This document shows positions 1 through 5,970 of a DNA stretch of 8,419 bases, piece by piece (the first letter of the stretch is position 1; every line of letters begins with the position of its first letter). The DNA is from Syntrophomonadaceae bacterium (GTDB lineage: Bacteria > Bacillota_D > Dethiobacteria > DTU022): positions 1 through 8,419 of the forward strand of contig PXFD01000042.1 in the NCBI GenBank assembly GCA_003564505.1. The letters run 5' to 3'. The notes beneath the pieces were generated by a model. That model did not search any database and was not told the origin of the DNA. It saw only the letters and a program-made list of their open reading frames with translations. Made by a program: the position numbers and the translations under genes.

Positions 1-103
1 CTGGGGAGGCCGCTGCGGAAAGTGGGAAAATTTAGAGATAGAGCCCGATCCATCCCTGAAAACATAACAGTAAACAAATATTTCTATCTTGAGTAATATT
101 TTG
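1..103. other. Upstream flank, coding status unresolved
   Basis: All three + strand frames are open from the window edge to an early stop: frame 3 stops at 33-35, frame 2 at 65-67 and frame 1 at 94-96. Any of them could be the tail of an upstream gene. None of the short tails (10 to 31 residues) is recognisable. The first ~35 bases are GC-rich and the rest becomes strongly AT-rich, which fits a gene end followed by a promoter region, with the short frame-3 tail the most natural reading. This is a weak inference. Confidence 0.3.
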
Positions 104-105
104 TT
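73..105. repeat. AT-rich inverted repeat abutting the -35 box
   Basis: AACAAATATT (73-82) is the reverse complement of AATATTTTGTT (95-105) apart from one extra T in the right arm, with a 12-base centre. The right arm runs into the -35 box at 104-109. This could be an operator bound by a dimeric regulator, or a weak terminator for an upstream gene. No named regulator consensus was recognised, and AT-rich inverted repeats arise easily by chance. Confidence 0.35.
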
Positions 106-131
106 GACACAGGCAGGAATTGTGATATCTT
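104..131 (+). promoter_or_regulatory. Sigma-A-type promoter with extended -10 for the importer operon
   Basis: A perfect -35 box TTGACA (104-109) is followed by a 16-base spacer and TATCTT (126-131), which matches TATAAT at 4 of 6 positions. The -10 is preceded by TGA at 123-125, giving the extended -10 TGn motif that compensates for a weak hexamer. The start of transcription would be near 137-139, leaving an untranslated leader of about 130 nt before the first large gene. It is the best promoter-like sequence in the window and the only convincing one. Confidence 0.65.
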
Positions 132-147
132 ATGAATAAGTATTATA

Positions 148-182
148 GGCTGAGGAGTTAACTAAGCTACAGCTTCTCAACC
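148..182 (+). other. Leader hairpin
   Basis: GGCTGAGGAG (148-157) can pair with CTTCTCAACC (173-182), giving nine pairs including one G-U and one C-A mismatch, around a 15-nt loop. It lies about 10 nt after the predicted transcript start. It could protect the 5' end of the mRNA or form part of a regulatory leader. It has no U tract and is not a terminator. No known riboswitch consensus was recognised. Confidence 0.35.
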
Positions 183-211
183 GCTGTTAATTACTTTGAA
201 GGTGGTGATTG

Positions 212-238
212 ATGGCGCCTGTTGTATGGTTTAATTAA
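212..238 (+). CDS. Possible 8-codon leader ORF (MAPVVWFN)
   Basis: An ATG at 212 opens an eight-codon frame that ends at TAA 236-238, 32 nt before the binding-protein start. What makes it noticeable is the site in front of it: AAGGTGGTGA (199-208) differs from the ideal Bacillota ribosome site AAGGAGGTGA at one base and is correctly spaced. The peptide resembles nothing I know and has no run of one amino acid as classic attenuators do. The ribosome site could instead be a fortuitous purine-rich stretch. Low confidence that it is translated. Confidence 0.25.
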   Translation: MAPVVWFN

Positions 239-270
239 GCTTAGGAAAACTATAAGGGGGTTTTATAAGA

Positions 271-1884
271 ATGAAAAAGTATTTGTTTGGGTTTTTAGTA
301 TTACTGTTAATGACAGGACTTCTTTTCGGCGGCTGTGCTCCCGATGAAGAAGTTGTCGATGAGCCCGTTGATGAAGAACCTGTCGATGAAGAACCGGTAG
401 ACGAGGTAGATGACCAGAACCTGGTTATTGCTATTGGTGCGGAACCGGAAAGCCTGGATTCACTTTTAATGAACTCAGCACCGGCTGCAACTGTATCCGA
501 GCACATGGTTGAGACCCTGGTATACCTGGCTGTGGACGGAACACTTGAGCCCGGCCTGGCAGAATCCTGGGAGCCGACTGAAGATGGTATGGCCTGGGAT
601 CTTTTCCTGCGTGAAGGCGTAACTTTCCATGATGGAGAGCCTTTCAACGCTGAAGCAGTTAAGTACAACCTGGATCGTTTCATGGCTTACGGTGATTTCG
701 AAGGTGAAACAGCTGCAATCTATGCTTTCCTGCTTGATCAAATCAACGAGTTTGAAGTGATTGACGAGTATACCTTGAGGCTTCACCTTGACCAGCAGTT
801 TGCACCGATCATTTCGCACCTTTCCCACTCTTTCGTTGGCATGCACAGCCCTGCTTCCCTGGAAGCGCTGGGTGAAGATGAGGCATTGGAAAACCCTGTA
901 GGAACAGGCCCATTTAAAGTTATTAACTGGGACCGCGGTGAGCAGATTTCCATGGAAAGGAACGAAGAATACTGGGGTGGCGCACCTGAGCTTGAAACAG
1001 TTACCTTCAAATTCGTTCCCGAAGCAAGTTCACGAGTAATTATGCTCGAGACAGGTGAAGCACATGCCATTATGGCAGTTCCACCTACCGAGATTGATCG
1101 TCTTGAAGCAGATGCAGACATTGACGTGGTATTTGAAAACAGTGTAAGGGTTATTTACATGGGCTTCAACCTCGAGAGGGAGCCTTTTGATGACCCAAGG
1201 GTACGTCAGGCCCTTAACTATGCAGTCGATAAGCAAGCGATTATCGAGACCATCTTCCAGGGTGTTGGAGAACCTTCCTCCGCACCGGTTGTTCCCGCTG
1301 TGTTTGGTTATGAACAGGTTGGCCCCTATGATTATGATCCTGAGAGGGCTATGGAACTGCTCGAGGATGCAGGATACGCAGACGGTTTTGAAGTGGAGCT
1401 TTTCCACCCCACCGGTCGCTATCCGCAGGATGATGTTGTAACCGAAGCCGTTCAGGCAATGCTTGCTGAAGTTGGCGTTACTGCCAGCCTGACCACTTAT
1501 GACTGGGGCACCTATCTTGATACGGTTATCGTTCCGCCGGAAGATGCAGAACATGACATGTATATGCTTGGTTGGGGAACAGTAACCCTGGATGCTGATT
1601 ACGGCCTCTATGCCCTGTTCCACTCCACCCAGTGGCCGCCAAGAAACAACGTATCATATTATGCAAATGCTGATGTAGATGCTCTGCTTGATGAAGCAAG
1701 GGTAACTCCTGACACTAATGTTCGGGAAGATCTTTATGCTGATGCAATCCAGCTTATCTGGGATGATGCTCCCTGGTTGTTCCTTCATAATGAAGGACAG
1801 GTTAACGCTGTCCGTTCCAACGTGCAAGGGTTAATCCATCACCCGCTGGAGAATATCTTAGCCTGGGATGCATACATCGAGTAA
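271..1884 (+). CDS. dppA: Peptide/nickel-type ABC importer, lipid-anchored substrate-binding protein (SBP family 5)
   Basis: Captures the solute outside the membrane and delivers it to the permease pair encoded next door. The 537-residue protein has a lipoprotein signal: Lys2-Lys3, a hydrophobic core at 4-20 and a lipid-attachment Cys22 in LLFGGC, where Phe at -3 is a little unusual. An acidic PVDEE-repeat linker (25-48) tethers the binding domain. Family 5 hallmarks are PGLAESWEPTEDG (94-106), LREGVTFHDGEPFNAEAVKY (113-132), NPVGTGPFKV (208-217) and VRQALNYAVDKQAI (311-324). Length is normal for the DppA/OppA/GsiB group. The segment LGWGTVTLDADYG (433-445) lies roughly where dipeptide binders hold the Asp that contacts the ligand amino group. 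Start: ATG 271 with AAGGGGG at 254-260. Two in-frame stops in tandem end it (1882-1887). Mature protein is extremely acidic. The substrate (peptide, glutathione or other) cannot be fixed from sequence, so the symbol is family-level only. Confidence 0.93.
   Translation: MKKYLFGFLVLLLMTGLLFGGCAPDEEVVDEPVDEEPVDEEPVDEVDDQNLVIAIGAEPESLDSLLMNSAPAATVSEHMVETLVYLAVDGTLEPGLAESWEPTEDGMAWDLFLREGVTFHDGEPFNAEAVKYNLDRFMAYGDFEGETAAIYAFLLDQINEFEVIDEYTLRLHLDQQFAPIISHLSHSFVGMHSPASLEALGEDEALENPVGTGPFKVINWDRGEQISMERNEEYWGGAPELETVTFKFVPEASSRVIMLETGEAHAIMAVPPTEIDRLEADADIDVVFENSVRVIYMGFNLEREPFDDPRVRQALNYAVDKQAIIETIFQGVGEPSSAPVVPAVFGYEQVGPYDYDPERAMELLEDAGYADGFEVELFHPTGRYPQDDVVTEAVQAMLAEVGVTASLTTYDWGTYLDTVIVPPEDAEHDMYMLGWGTVTLDADYGLYALFHSTQWPPRNNVSYYANADVDALLDEARVTPDTNVREDLYADAIQLIWDDAPWLFLHNEGQVNAVRSNVQGLIHHPLENILAWDAYIE
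355..405 (+). repeat. Tandem 15-bp repeat encoding PVDEE units
   Basis: Units start at 364, 379 and 394, each encoding Pro-Val-Asp-Glu-(Glu), with a degenerate half-unit (Val-Asp-Glu) before them at 355-363. The DNA copies differ mostly at third codon positions (CCC/CCT/CCG, GTT/GTC/GTA, GAT/GAC), so the repeat has diverged under protein-level constraint. It forms the flexible acidic tether between the lipidated Cys22 and the binding domain that begins near residue 50. Confidence 0.8.
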
Positions 1885-1931
1885 TAAGCTCTACTGCTTC
1901 TGAAACAGTAAGAAGATAATAAGTACTTCAG

Positions 1932-1976
1932 GGGCAGGGTGTTATAAACGGCTAATTGCCGGCGCCCTGCCCTTTT
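1932..1976 (+). terminator. Intra-operon hairpin with short T tract (partial terminator or mRNA-stabilising stem)
   Basis: GGGCAGGGTG (1932-1941) pairs with CGCCCTGCCC (1963-1972), ten base pairs with one G-U, followed by TTTT (1973-1976). A second small stem, CGGC (1949-1952) with GCCG (1958-1961), sits inside the loop. The stem is strong but the T tract is short and breaks to ACTATG, so some transcripts probably read through into the permease genes. This placement fits the usual need for more binding protein than membrane components. Confidence 0.75.
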
Positions 1977-2053
1977 ACTATGATGAACTGGCAAAATTAT
2001 TATACTTTGTGCAAAACAGCTGTAATTGTAATGGACAAAGCAGTCAGCTGACC
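1977..2053 (+). other. Spacer between hairpin and first permease
   Basis: Non-coding spacer. It contains TATACT (2001-2006), a good -10-like hexamer, but no acceptable -35 box 16-18 bases upstream and no TGn extension. I see no convincing internal promoter; the permeases are probably served by read-through. Confidence 0.4.
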
Positions 2054-2071
2054 GGGAGTTGAATTGAATTG
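2054..2071 (+). promoter_or_regulatory. Ribosome site and TTG start of the first permease
   Basis: GGGAG (2054-2058) lies 10 nt before TTG 2069-2071. No in-frame ATG exists near this point, and the next in-frame alternative (GTG 2081) would remove most of the residues before the conserved Arg-Arg. Starting at TTG gives the family-typical opening MYGYVIRRLLL. A modest ribosome site plus a TTG start predicts weaker translation than the upstream lipoprotein. Confidence 0.7.
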
Positions 2072-3004
2072 TATGGATATGTGATCAGGAGGCTTCTGCT
2101 GGCTATACCGGTTTTAATCGGGGTTTCTATTCTTGTTTTTGCTATTATTCGTTTTATACCGGGTGACCCAGCCCGTGCTGTTGCCGGTGTCAATGCCAGC
2201 CCCGAATACATTGAACAGGTTCGCAGGGATCTTTTACTGGATGAAGGCGTGCACGTGCAGTACTACGTTTACATGTCGAACCTCCTTCAGGGAGATATGG
2301 GGCGCTCAACCTTTACCCGTCGGCCGGTCACTGTAGAATTAATGCAGCGGTTTCCCAATACGCTGCTTTTATCAGCAACAGCAATGGCTTTCGCTATAGT
2401 TTTTGGAATGGCAGCCGGTATTGTTTCTGCTACCAGGCGCTATTCCCTTTTTGATAATACCAGTATGCTTTTAGCCCTTTTCGGTGTAGCTGCCCCGGTT
2501 TTCTGGTTGGGGATTATGTTCCAGCTTCTTTTTTCTGTGCACCTTGGTTGGCTGCCGTCAGGGGGTATTGGCACCTGGCAGCATTTAATCTTGCCTGCCC
2601 TTACCCTGGGGCTGGCTACAACAGCCCTGATTGCCCGTATCACCCGTTCGAGTATGCTTGATGTCCTCGGACAGGACTACATTACTACTGCCCGCTCGAA
2701 AGGTCTGGTTGAAAGAGTCGTTGTCTACAAACATGCTTTAAAAAACGCGATGATTCCCGTTGTAACTGTCATGGGCTTGCAATTTGGCACCCTGCTTGGT
2801 GGGGCGGTGTTGACAGAAACCGTCTTCTCCTGGCCCGGTGTGGGGCGCCTGATGGTTGATTCAATCCTGGCCCGCGATTATCCCGTAGTCCAGGGGGCTG
2901 TCCTGCTCCTTGCTGTTTTATTCGTAACGATTAACCTTGTAGTTGATATTATTTATGCCTTCCTGGACCCGAGGATCAGCTATGGCAGTAAGGAGGTGGA
3001 GTAA
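2069..3004 (+). CDS. dppB: Peptide/nickel-type ABC importer permease, DppB family
   Basis: One of two membrane subunits forming the channel. The 311 residues match the usual DppB length. Predicted membrane segments lie at about 9-29, 99-122, 134-157, 172-192, 228-252 and 277-297. The long external loop after segment 1 carries FIPGDPARAVAG (29-40), typical of this subfamily. The cytoplasmic EAA loop that docks on the ATPase is at 203-230 (DYITTARSKGL ... HALKNAMIP), and the conserved ETVFSWPGVGRL (250-261) and FLDPRI (298-303) follow. The start is TTG, chosen because it gives the family-typical N-terminus. The 184-nt gap before it holds the hairpin at 1932-1976; the next permease starts 4 nt after its stop. 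Intact. Substrate is not predictable from the permease. Confidence 0.93.
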   Translation: MYGYVIRRLLLAIPVLIGVSILVFAIIRFIPGDPARAVAGVNASPEYIEQVRRDLLLDEGVHVQYYVYMSNLLQGDMGRSTFTRRPVTVELMQRFPNTLLLSATAMAFAIVFGMAAGIVSATRRYSLFDNTSMLLALFGVAAPVFWLGIMFQLLFSVHLGWLPSGGIGTWQHLILPALTLGLATTALIARITRSSMLDVLGQDYITTARSKGLVERVVVYKHALKNAMIPVVTVMGLQFGTLLGGAVLTETVFSWPGVGRLMVDSILARDYPVVQGAVLLLAVLFVTINLVVDIIYAFLDPRISYGSKEVE

Positions 3005-3011
3005 CATAATG
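2991..3011 (+). promoter_or_regulatory. Ribosome site deciding the DppC start
   Basis: AGGAGGTG (2991-2998), inside the last codons of the upstream permease gene, is 10 nt from ATG 3009. It supports 3009 over upstream in-frame starts at 2943 and 2982; starting at 2982 would put this site inside the coding sequence. Confidence 0.8.
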
Positions 3012-3911
3012 TTTAATAAAACTGGAAAAATTGATACCAACAGCAAGTTACCCACCCCGAAAAAAGATACTGAATGGAGCCAGGTCTGGCGGCACCTGCG
3101 TCGTAACCGGCTGGCCATGGTAGGTATTGCCGTAATGGCTATATTTGTATTATCTGCAATATTTGCACCTTTAATAACTCCATACGATCCGATTAAGGTC
3201 GATTTCGGTTCAGCTTTCAATGTGCCTTCCAGTGAAAACCTTCTAGGGGCTGACTGGCTGGGCAGGGATAATTTCTCCAGGATCCTTTACGGGGCGAGAA
3301 TTTCACTAATAATCGGTTTCATTTCTGTGGCGATTGGCATGGTTATCGGAGTGCCTGTCGGTGCACTATCTGGTTATTACGGGGGGAAATTTGATCTTTT
3401 CATACAGAGAATTATTGATATATTAATTGCTTTTCCCGGGATATTGCTTGCAATTGTCGTCGTTACTATTCTCGGAACGGGCGTTGAGAATGTTATGATT
3501 GCCGTTGGGATTGCATCTGTGCCAATTTATACCCGTCTGGTCCGCGGTTCAGTTCTGGCCATCAAGGAACAGGGCTATGTTGCCGCTGCCAAGGCACTTG
3601 GCATCGGGGATTCGCGGATTATTGTCCGCCATATTATGCCTAACTGCCTTGGGCCGATCATTGTTCAGTCAACTTTTCAGATTGCTACAGCCATATTGTG
3701 GGCAGCAGGCCTTGGTTTCTTAGGCCTGGGTGCACAACCTCCGGATCCCGAATGGGGAGCTATGCTTAGCAGGGGCCGTGAGTATATCCGCACCGCCCAC
3801 TTCTTAACAACCTATCCGGGATTAGCTATATTTTTCATGGTATTAGGGTTTAACCTGATTGGTGACGGGCTAAGAGATGCCCTTGATCCCCGTTCGAGGA
3901 AGCACCGGTAA
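3009..3911 (+). CDS. dppC: Peptide/nickel-type ABC importer permease, DppC family
   Basis: Second membrane subunit, partner of the DppB-type permease. With the start at 3009 it is 300 residues, normal for the family. A cytoplasmic N-terminus (1-35) leads into the OppC N-terminal domain, with segment 1 at about 36-56 ending in APLITPYDP. Next is the DppC signature LLGADWLGRDNFSRILYGAR (78-97). Further membrane segments lie at about 98-121, 135-156, 160-176, 214-240 and 268-287. The EAA loop is QGYVAAAKALGIGDS with RHIMPN (188-212). The C-terminus GDGLRDALDPR (285-295) is also typical. Translation is probably coupled to the upstream gene: 4-nt gap and ribosome site inside it. A longer in-frame reading from 2943 exists but overlaps the DppB gene by about 60 nt. 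Confidence 0.93.
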   Translation: MFNKTGKIDTNSKLPTPKKDTEWSQVWRHLRRNRLAMVGIAVMAIFVLSAIFAPLITPYDPIKVDFGSAFNVPSSENLLGADWLGRDNFSRILYGARISLIIGFISVAIGMVIGVPVGALSGYYGGKFDLFIQRIIDILIAFPGILLAIVVVTILGTGVENVMIAVGIASVPIYTRLVRGSVLAIKEQGYVAAAKALGIGDSRIIVRHIMPNCLGPIIVQSTFQIATAILWAAGLGFLGLGAQPPDPEWGAMLSRGREYIRTAHFLTTYPGLAIFFMVLGFNLIGDGLRDALDPRSRKHR

Positions 3912-3943
3912 TCCGGAAAGCGCTAAATAAAGGGTGGTTTCGC

Positions 3944-4933
3944 ATGGAATTTTTACTCAGAGTAGAAGATTTGAAAACTACATTTTATACAGACGAAGCT
4001 GTCATCAAGGCTGTTGACGGAGTTTCCTTCAACGTTAGGCCTGGAGAAGTAGTCGGCCTGGTTGGTGAATCGGGCTGTGGTAAAAGTGTGGTTTCGCTCA
4101 GTATAATGAGGTTGATCAAGTACCCACCAGGGAAAATTGAAAATGGAAAAATATTATTAAATAATCGCGATTTGCTTACATTAGATGAAAGAGCTATGCG
4201 ACGAATCCGCGGCAATGAAATAGCGATGATTTTTCAGGAACCGATGACTTCTTTTAACCCGGTCTATAAAATTGGAGATCAGGTCAGTGAGGCAATACGA
4301 CTGCACCAGGGGCTTCATAAGGATGCTGCCTGGCAGGTAGCAGTGAAAATGCTGGAGCTGGTTGGCATCCCCCGGCCCGGAGAGATCATTAACGATTATC
4401 CGCACCAGCTCAGCGGGGGTATGCGTCAGCGCGCAATGATTGCCATGGCCCTATCCTGTAACCCAAAATTGTTAATTGCCGATGAACCGACAACCGCCCT
4501 GGATGTTACCATCCAGGCCCAGATTCTTGAGTTAATGAAGGATTTACGGGAAAGAATCAATACAGCAATTATTTTTATTACCCATGATCTGGGTGTTATT
4601 GCCGAAATGGCTGACTATGTAGTGGTAATGTACTCCGGGAAAGTTGTTGAGAATACTGATGTCAGGAGTTTGTTCAATAAACCTCTTCACCCGTACACTG
4701 CCGGCCTGATTAAATCTAAGCCAATTCTTGAAGAAGATAAGGAAATTCTAGAATATATTCCCGGCTCTGTTCCCAATCCTTCCGAAATGCCTGAGGGTTG
4801 TGCCTTTAATCCGCGCTGCCCGGAAGTTATGGATATCTGCCGCCGGGAGATGCCCAAACTTATTGAATCGCAGCCAAAACACCTTGTCCGCTGCTGGCTA
4901 TACCAAAAACAGAAAACCGAAGGGATGACATAA
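3944..4933 (+). CDS. dppD: Peptide/nickel-type ABC importer ATPase, DppD family
   Basis: Cytoplasmic ATPase, one half of the heterodimer that powers import. All catalytic elements are present in 329 residues: Walker A GESGCGKS (41-48), Q-loop Gln98 in FQEP, signature LSGGM (156-160), Walker B LLIADE with Glu181, D-loop TALD (184-187) and switch His214 in THD. The C-terminal oligopeptide-transporter domain (about 232-320) carries Cys286, Cys292, Cys299 and Cys317. A cysteine set of this kind has been reported to hold a [4Fe-4S] cluster in structures of DppD-type ATPases; that it does so here is inference. Start ATG 3944 with AGGGTGG at 3931-3937; 32-nt gap from DppC. Its stop codon directly abuts the next ATG, implying coupled synthesis of both ATPases. 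Confidence 0.94.
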   Translation: MEFLLRVEDLKTTFYTDEAVIKAVDGVSFNVRPGEVVGLVGESGCGKSVVSLSIMRLIKYPPGKIENGKILLNNRDLLTLDERAMRRIRGNEIAMIFQEPMTSFNPVYKIGDQVSEAIRLHQGLHKDAAWQVAVKMLELVGIPRPGEIINDYPHQLSGGMRQRAMIAMALSCNPKLLIADEPTTALDVTIQAQILELMKDLRERINTAIIFITHDLGVIAEMADYVVVMYSGKVVENTDVRSLFNKPLHPYTAGLIKSKPILEEDKEILEYIPGSVPNPSEMPEGCAFNPRCPEVMDICRREMPKLIESQPKHLVRCWLYQKQKTEGMT

Positions 4934-5917
4934 ATGGTAACCCCGGAACCGATTCTTGAAGTTGAGGGATTGAAAAAATACTTTGCTATTAAAGCGGGGG
5001 TTTTCTCCCGCATTACCGGACATGTAAAGGCTGTTGATGGTATCGATCTGCGTATTTATCCCGGGCAGACTTATGGTCTGGTTGGGGAATCAGGCTGCGG
5101 AAAATCAACTGCCGGTATGAGCATTCTAAGGATGCTCAATCCCACGGCAGGTTCAGTAGTTTTTAAAGGCCGGGATGTTATGGCCATGAATAAAGAAGAA
5201 CTTCGCAATTTACGCAGGGAAATGCAGATCATTTTCCAGGATCCTTACAGCTCACTTAACCCGCGAATGAGTATTGGTGAGGCAATTGGCGAAGCCCTTG
5301 AAGTGCACGGAATTGCCAGCGGCAATGAGCGCCGTGAGCGGGTGGAGTCAATCTTAAAAGTATGTGGCCTGGATTCTTATCATTACCGTCGCTACCCCCA
5401 TGAGTTTTCCGGCGGACAGCGGCAGAGGGTCGGCATAGCCCGGGCCCTGGTTCTTGAACCGCAGTTTATAGTGGCCGATGAACCTATCTCCGCGCTTGAT
5501 GTTTCCATCCAGTCCCAGATAGTTAACCTACTGGAGGATTTACAGGAAAGATTTGGCCTTACCTTTTTGTTTATATCTCATGACTTAAGTGTAGTAAAAC
5601 ATATAGCTGATCGGGTCGGTGTTATGTACCTGGGCCGGGTAGTTGAGGATGCCGCTAAGAAGGAATTCTATTCTTCTCCGATGCACCCCTATTCCCAGGC
5701 TTTGCTTTCAGCTGTCCCTTCCATGAACCCGGACATGCATAAAGAGCGGGTTATTTTGAAAGGCGATGTGCCCAGTCCTTCAAATCCACCGCCGGGCTGT
5801 ACTTTCCATACCCGTTGCCCCATCGCGGAGAAGATGTGCTCAGAAGTTGTGCCGGTGCTGAAAAAAGTAGGCCCCGACCACTATGCTTCCTGTCATCTTG
5901 TGCGAGAGGTCAGCTAA
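4934..5917 (+). CDS. dppF: Peptide/nickel-type ABC importer ATPase, DppF/OppF family
   Basis: Second ATPase of the importer. The 327 residues include the extended N-terminal strand region typical of the F subunit (KKYFAIKAGVFSRITGHVKA, 14-33), Walker A GESGCGKS (51-58), Q-loop Gln102 in FQDPYSSLNPR, signature FSGGQ (158-162), Walker B FIVADE with Glu183, D-loop SALD (186-189) and switch His216 in SHD. Both sites of the heterodimer look catalytically competent. Cys289, Cys295, Cys302 and Cys320 in the C-terminal domain repeat exactly the cysteine spacing of the partner ATPase. Ribosome site AGGGA (4921-4925) lies inside the end of the upstream gene, and ATG follows its TAA with no gap. Ends with two in-frame stops (5915-5920). 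Acidic and basic residues are equal by my count (38 each). Confidence 0.94.
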   Translation: MVTPEPILEVEGLKKYFAIKAGVFSRITGHVKAVDGIDLRIYPGQTYGLVGESGCGKSTAGMSILRMLNPTAGSVVFKGRDVMAMNKEELRNLRREMQIIFQDPYSSLNPRMSIGEAIGEALEVHGIASGNERRERVESILKVCGLDSYHYRRYPHEFSGGQRQRVGIARALVLEPQFIVADEPISALDVSIQSQIVNLLEDLQERFGLTFLFISHDLSVVKHIADRVGVMYLGRVVEDAAKKEFYSSPMHPYSQALLSAVPSMNPDMHKERVILKGDVPSPSNPPPGCTFHTRCPIAEKMCSEVVPVLKKVGPDHYASCHLVREVS

Positions 5918-5970
5918 TAAGTTAAATACAATTCCGGATAAACCCACGGTTTTTTTAAGGAGGAAAAAAA
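5918..5970 (+). other. Importer-hydrolase spacer with strong ribosome site
   Basis: A 53-nt gap with a T run (5950-5956) but no GC-rich stem in front of it, so I do not call a terminator. AAGGAGG (5957-5963), 7 nt before ATG 5971, is an ideal ribosome site. No promoter hexamers of quality are seen, so the hydrolase is probably co-transcribed with the importer. Confidence 0.55.

Noticed and set aside
1..63. Possible - strand gene start reading off the left edge
   Set aside because: An open frame of about 21 codons exists from a - strand ATG near 65, but there is no ribosome site and no recognisable protein.
55..69. Possible catabolite (cre) site TGAAAACATAACAG
   Set aside because: Lacks the central CG and the right half-site of the cre consensus.
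199..214. T-box-like or riboswitch motif around AAGGTGGTGA
   Set aside because: The T-box core (TGGNACCGCG) is absent and no partner stem with it is present; the stretch is better explained as a ribosome site.
231..683. 150-codon open frame on the - strand, rich in Ser/Thr/Gly
   Set aside because: It lies opposite the binding protein; its Ser/Gly/Thr repeat is the mirror of the PVDEE repeat, and no ribosome site or family resemblance supports it.
1030..1623. 197-codon open frame on the - strand
   Set aside because: Fully antisense to a clearly real family 5 binding protein; composition is unlike a normal protein and no motif is recognisable.
1977..2006. Internal promoter ending in TATACT
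   Set aside because: The -10 is good but no acceptable -35 or TGn extension lies at the right distance.
2943..3008. N-terminal extension of the DppC-type permease by 22 residues
   Set aside because: It would overlap the end of the DppB gene by about 60 nt; AGGAGGTG at 2991-2998 points to ATG 3009 and the family length fits.
5921..5956. Terminator between the importer and hydrolase, suggested by a run of seven T
   Set aside because: Only a 3-bp stem (CCG/CGG) can form before the T run, which directly precedes a ribosome site.
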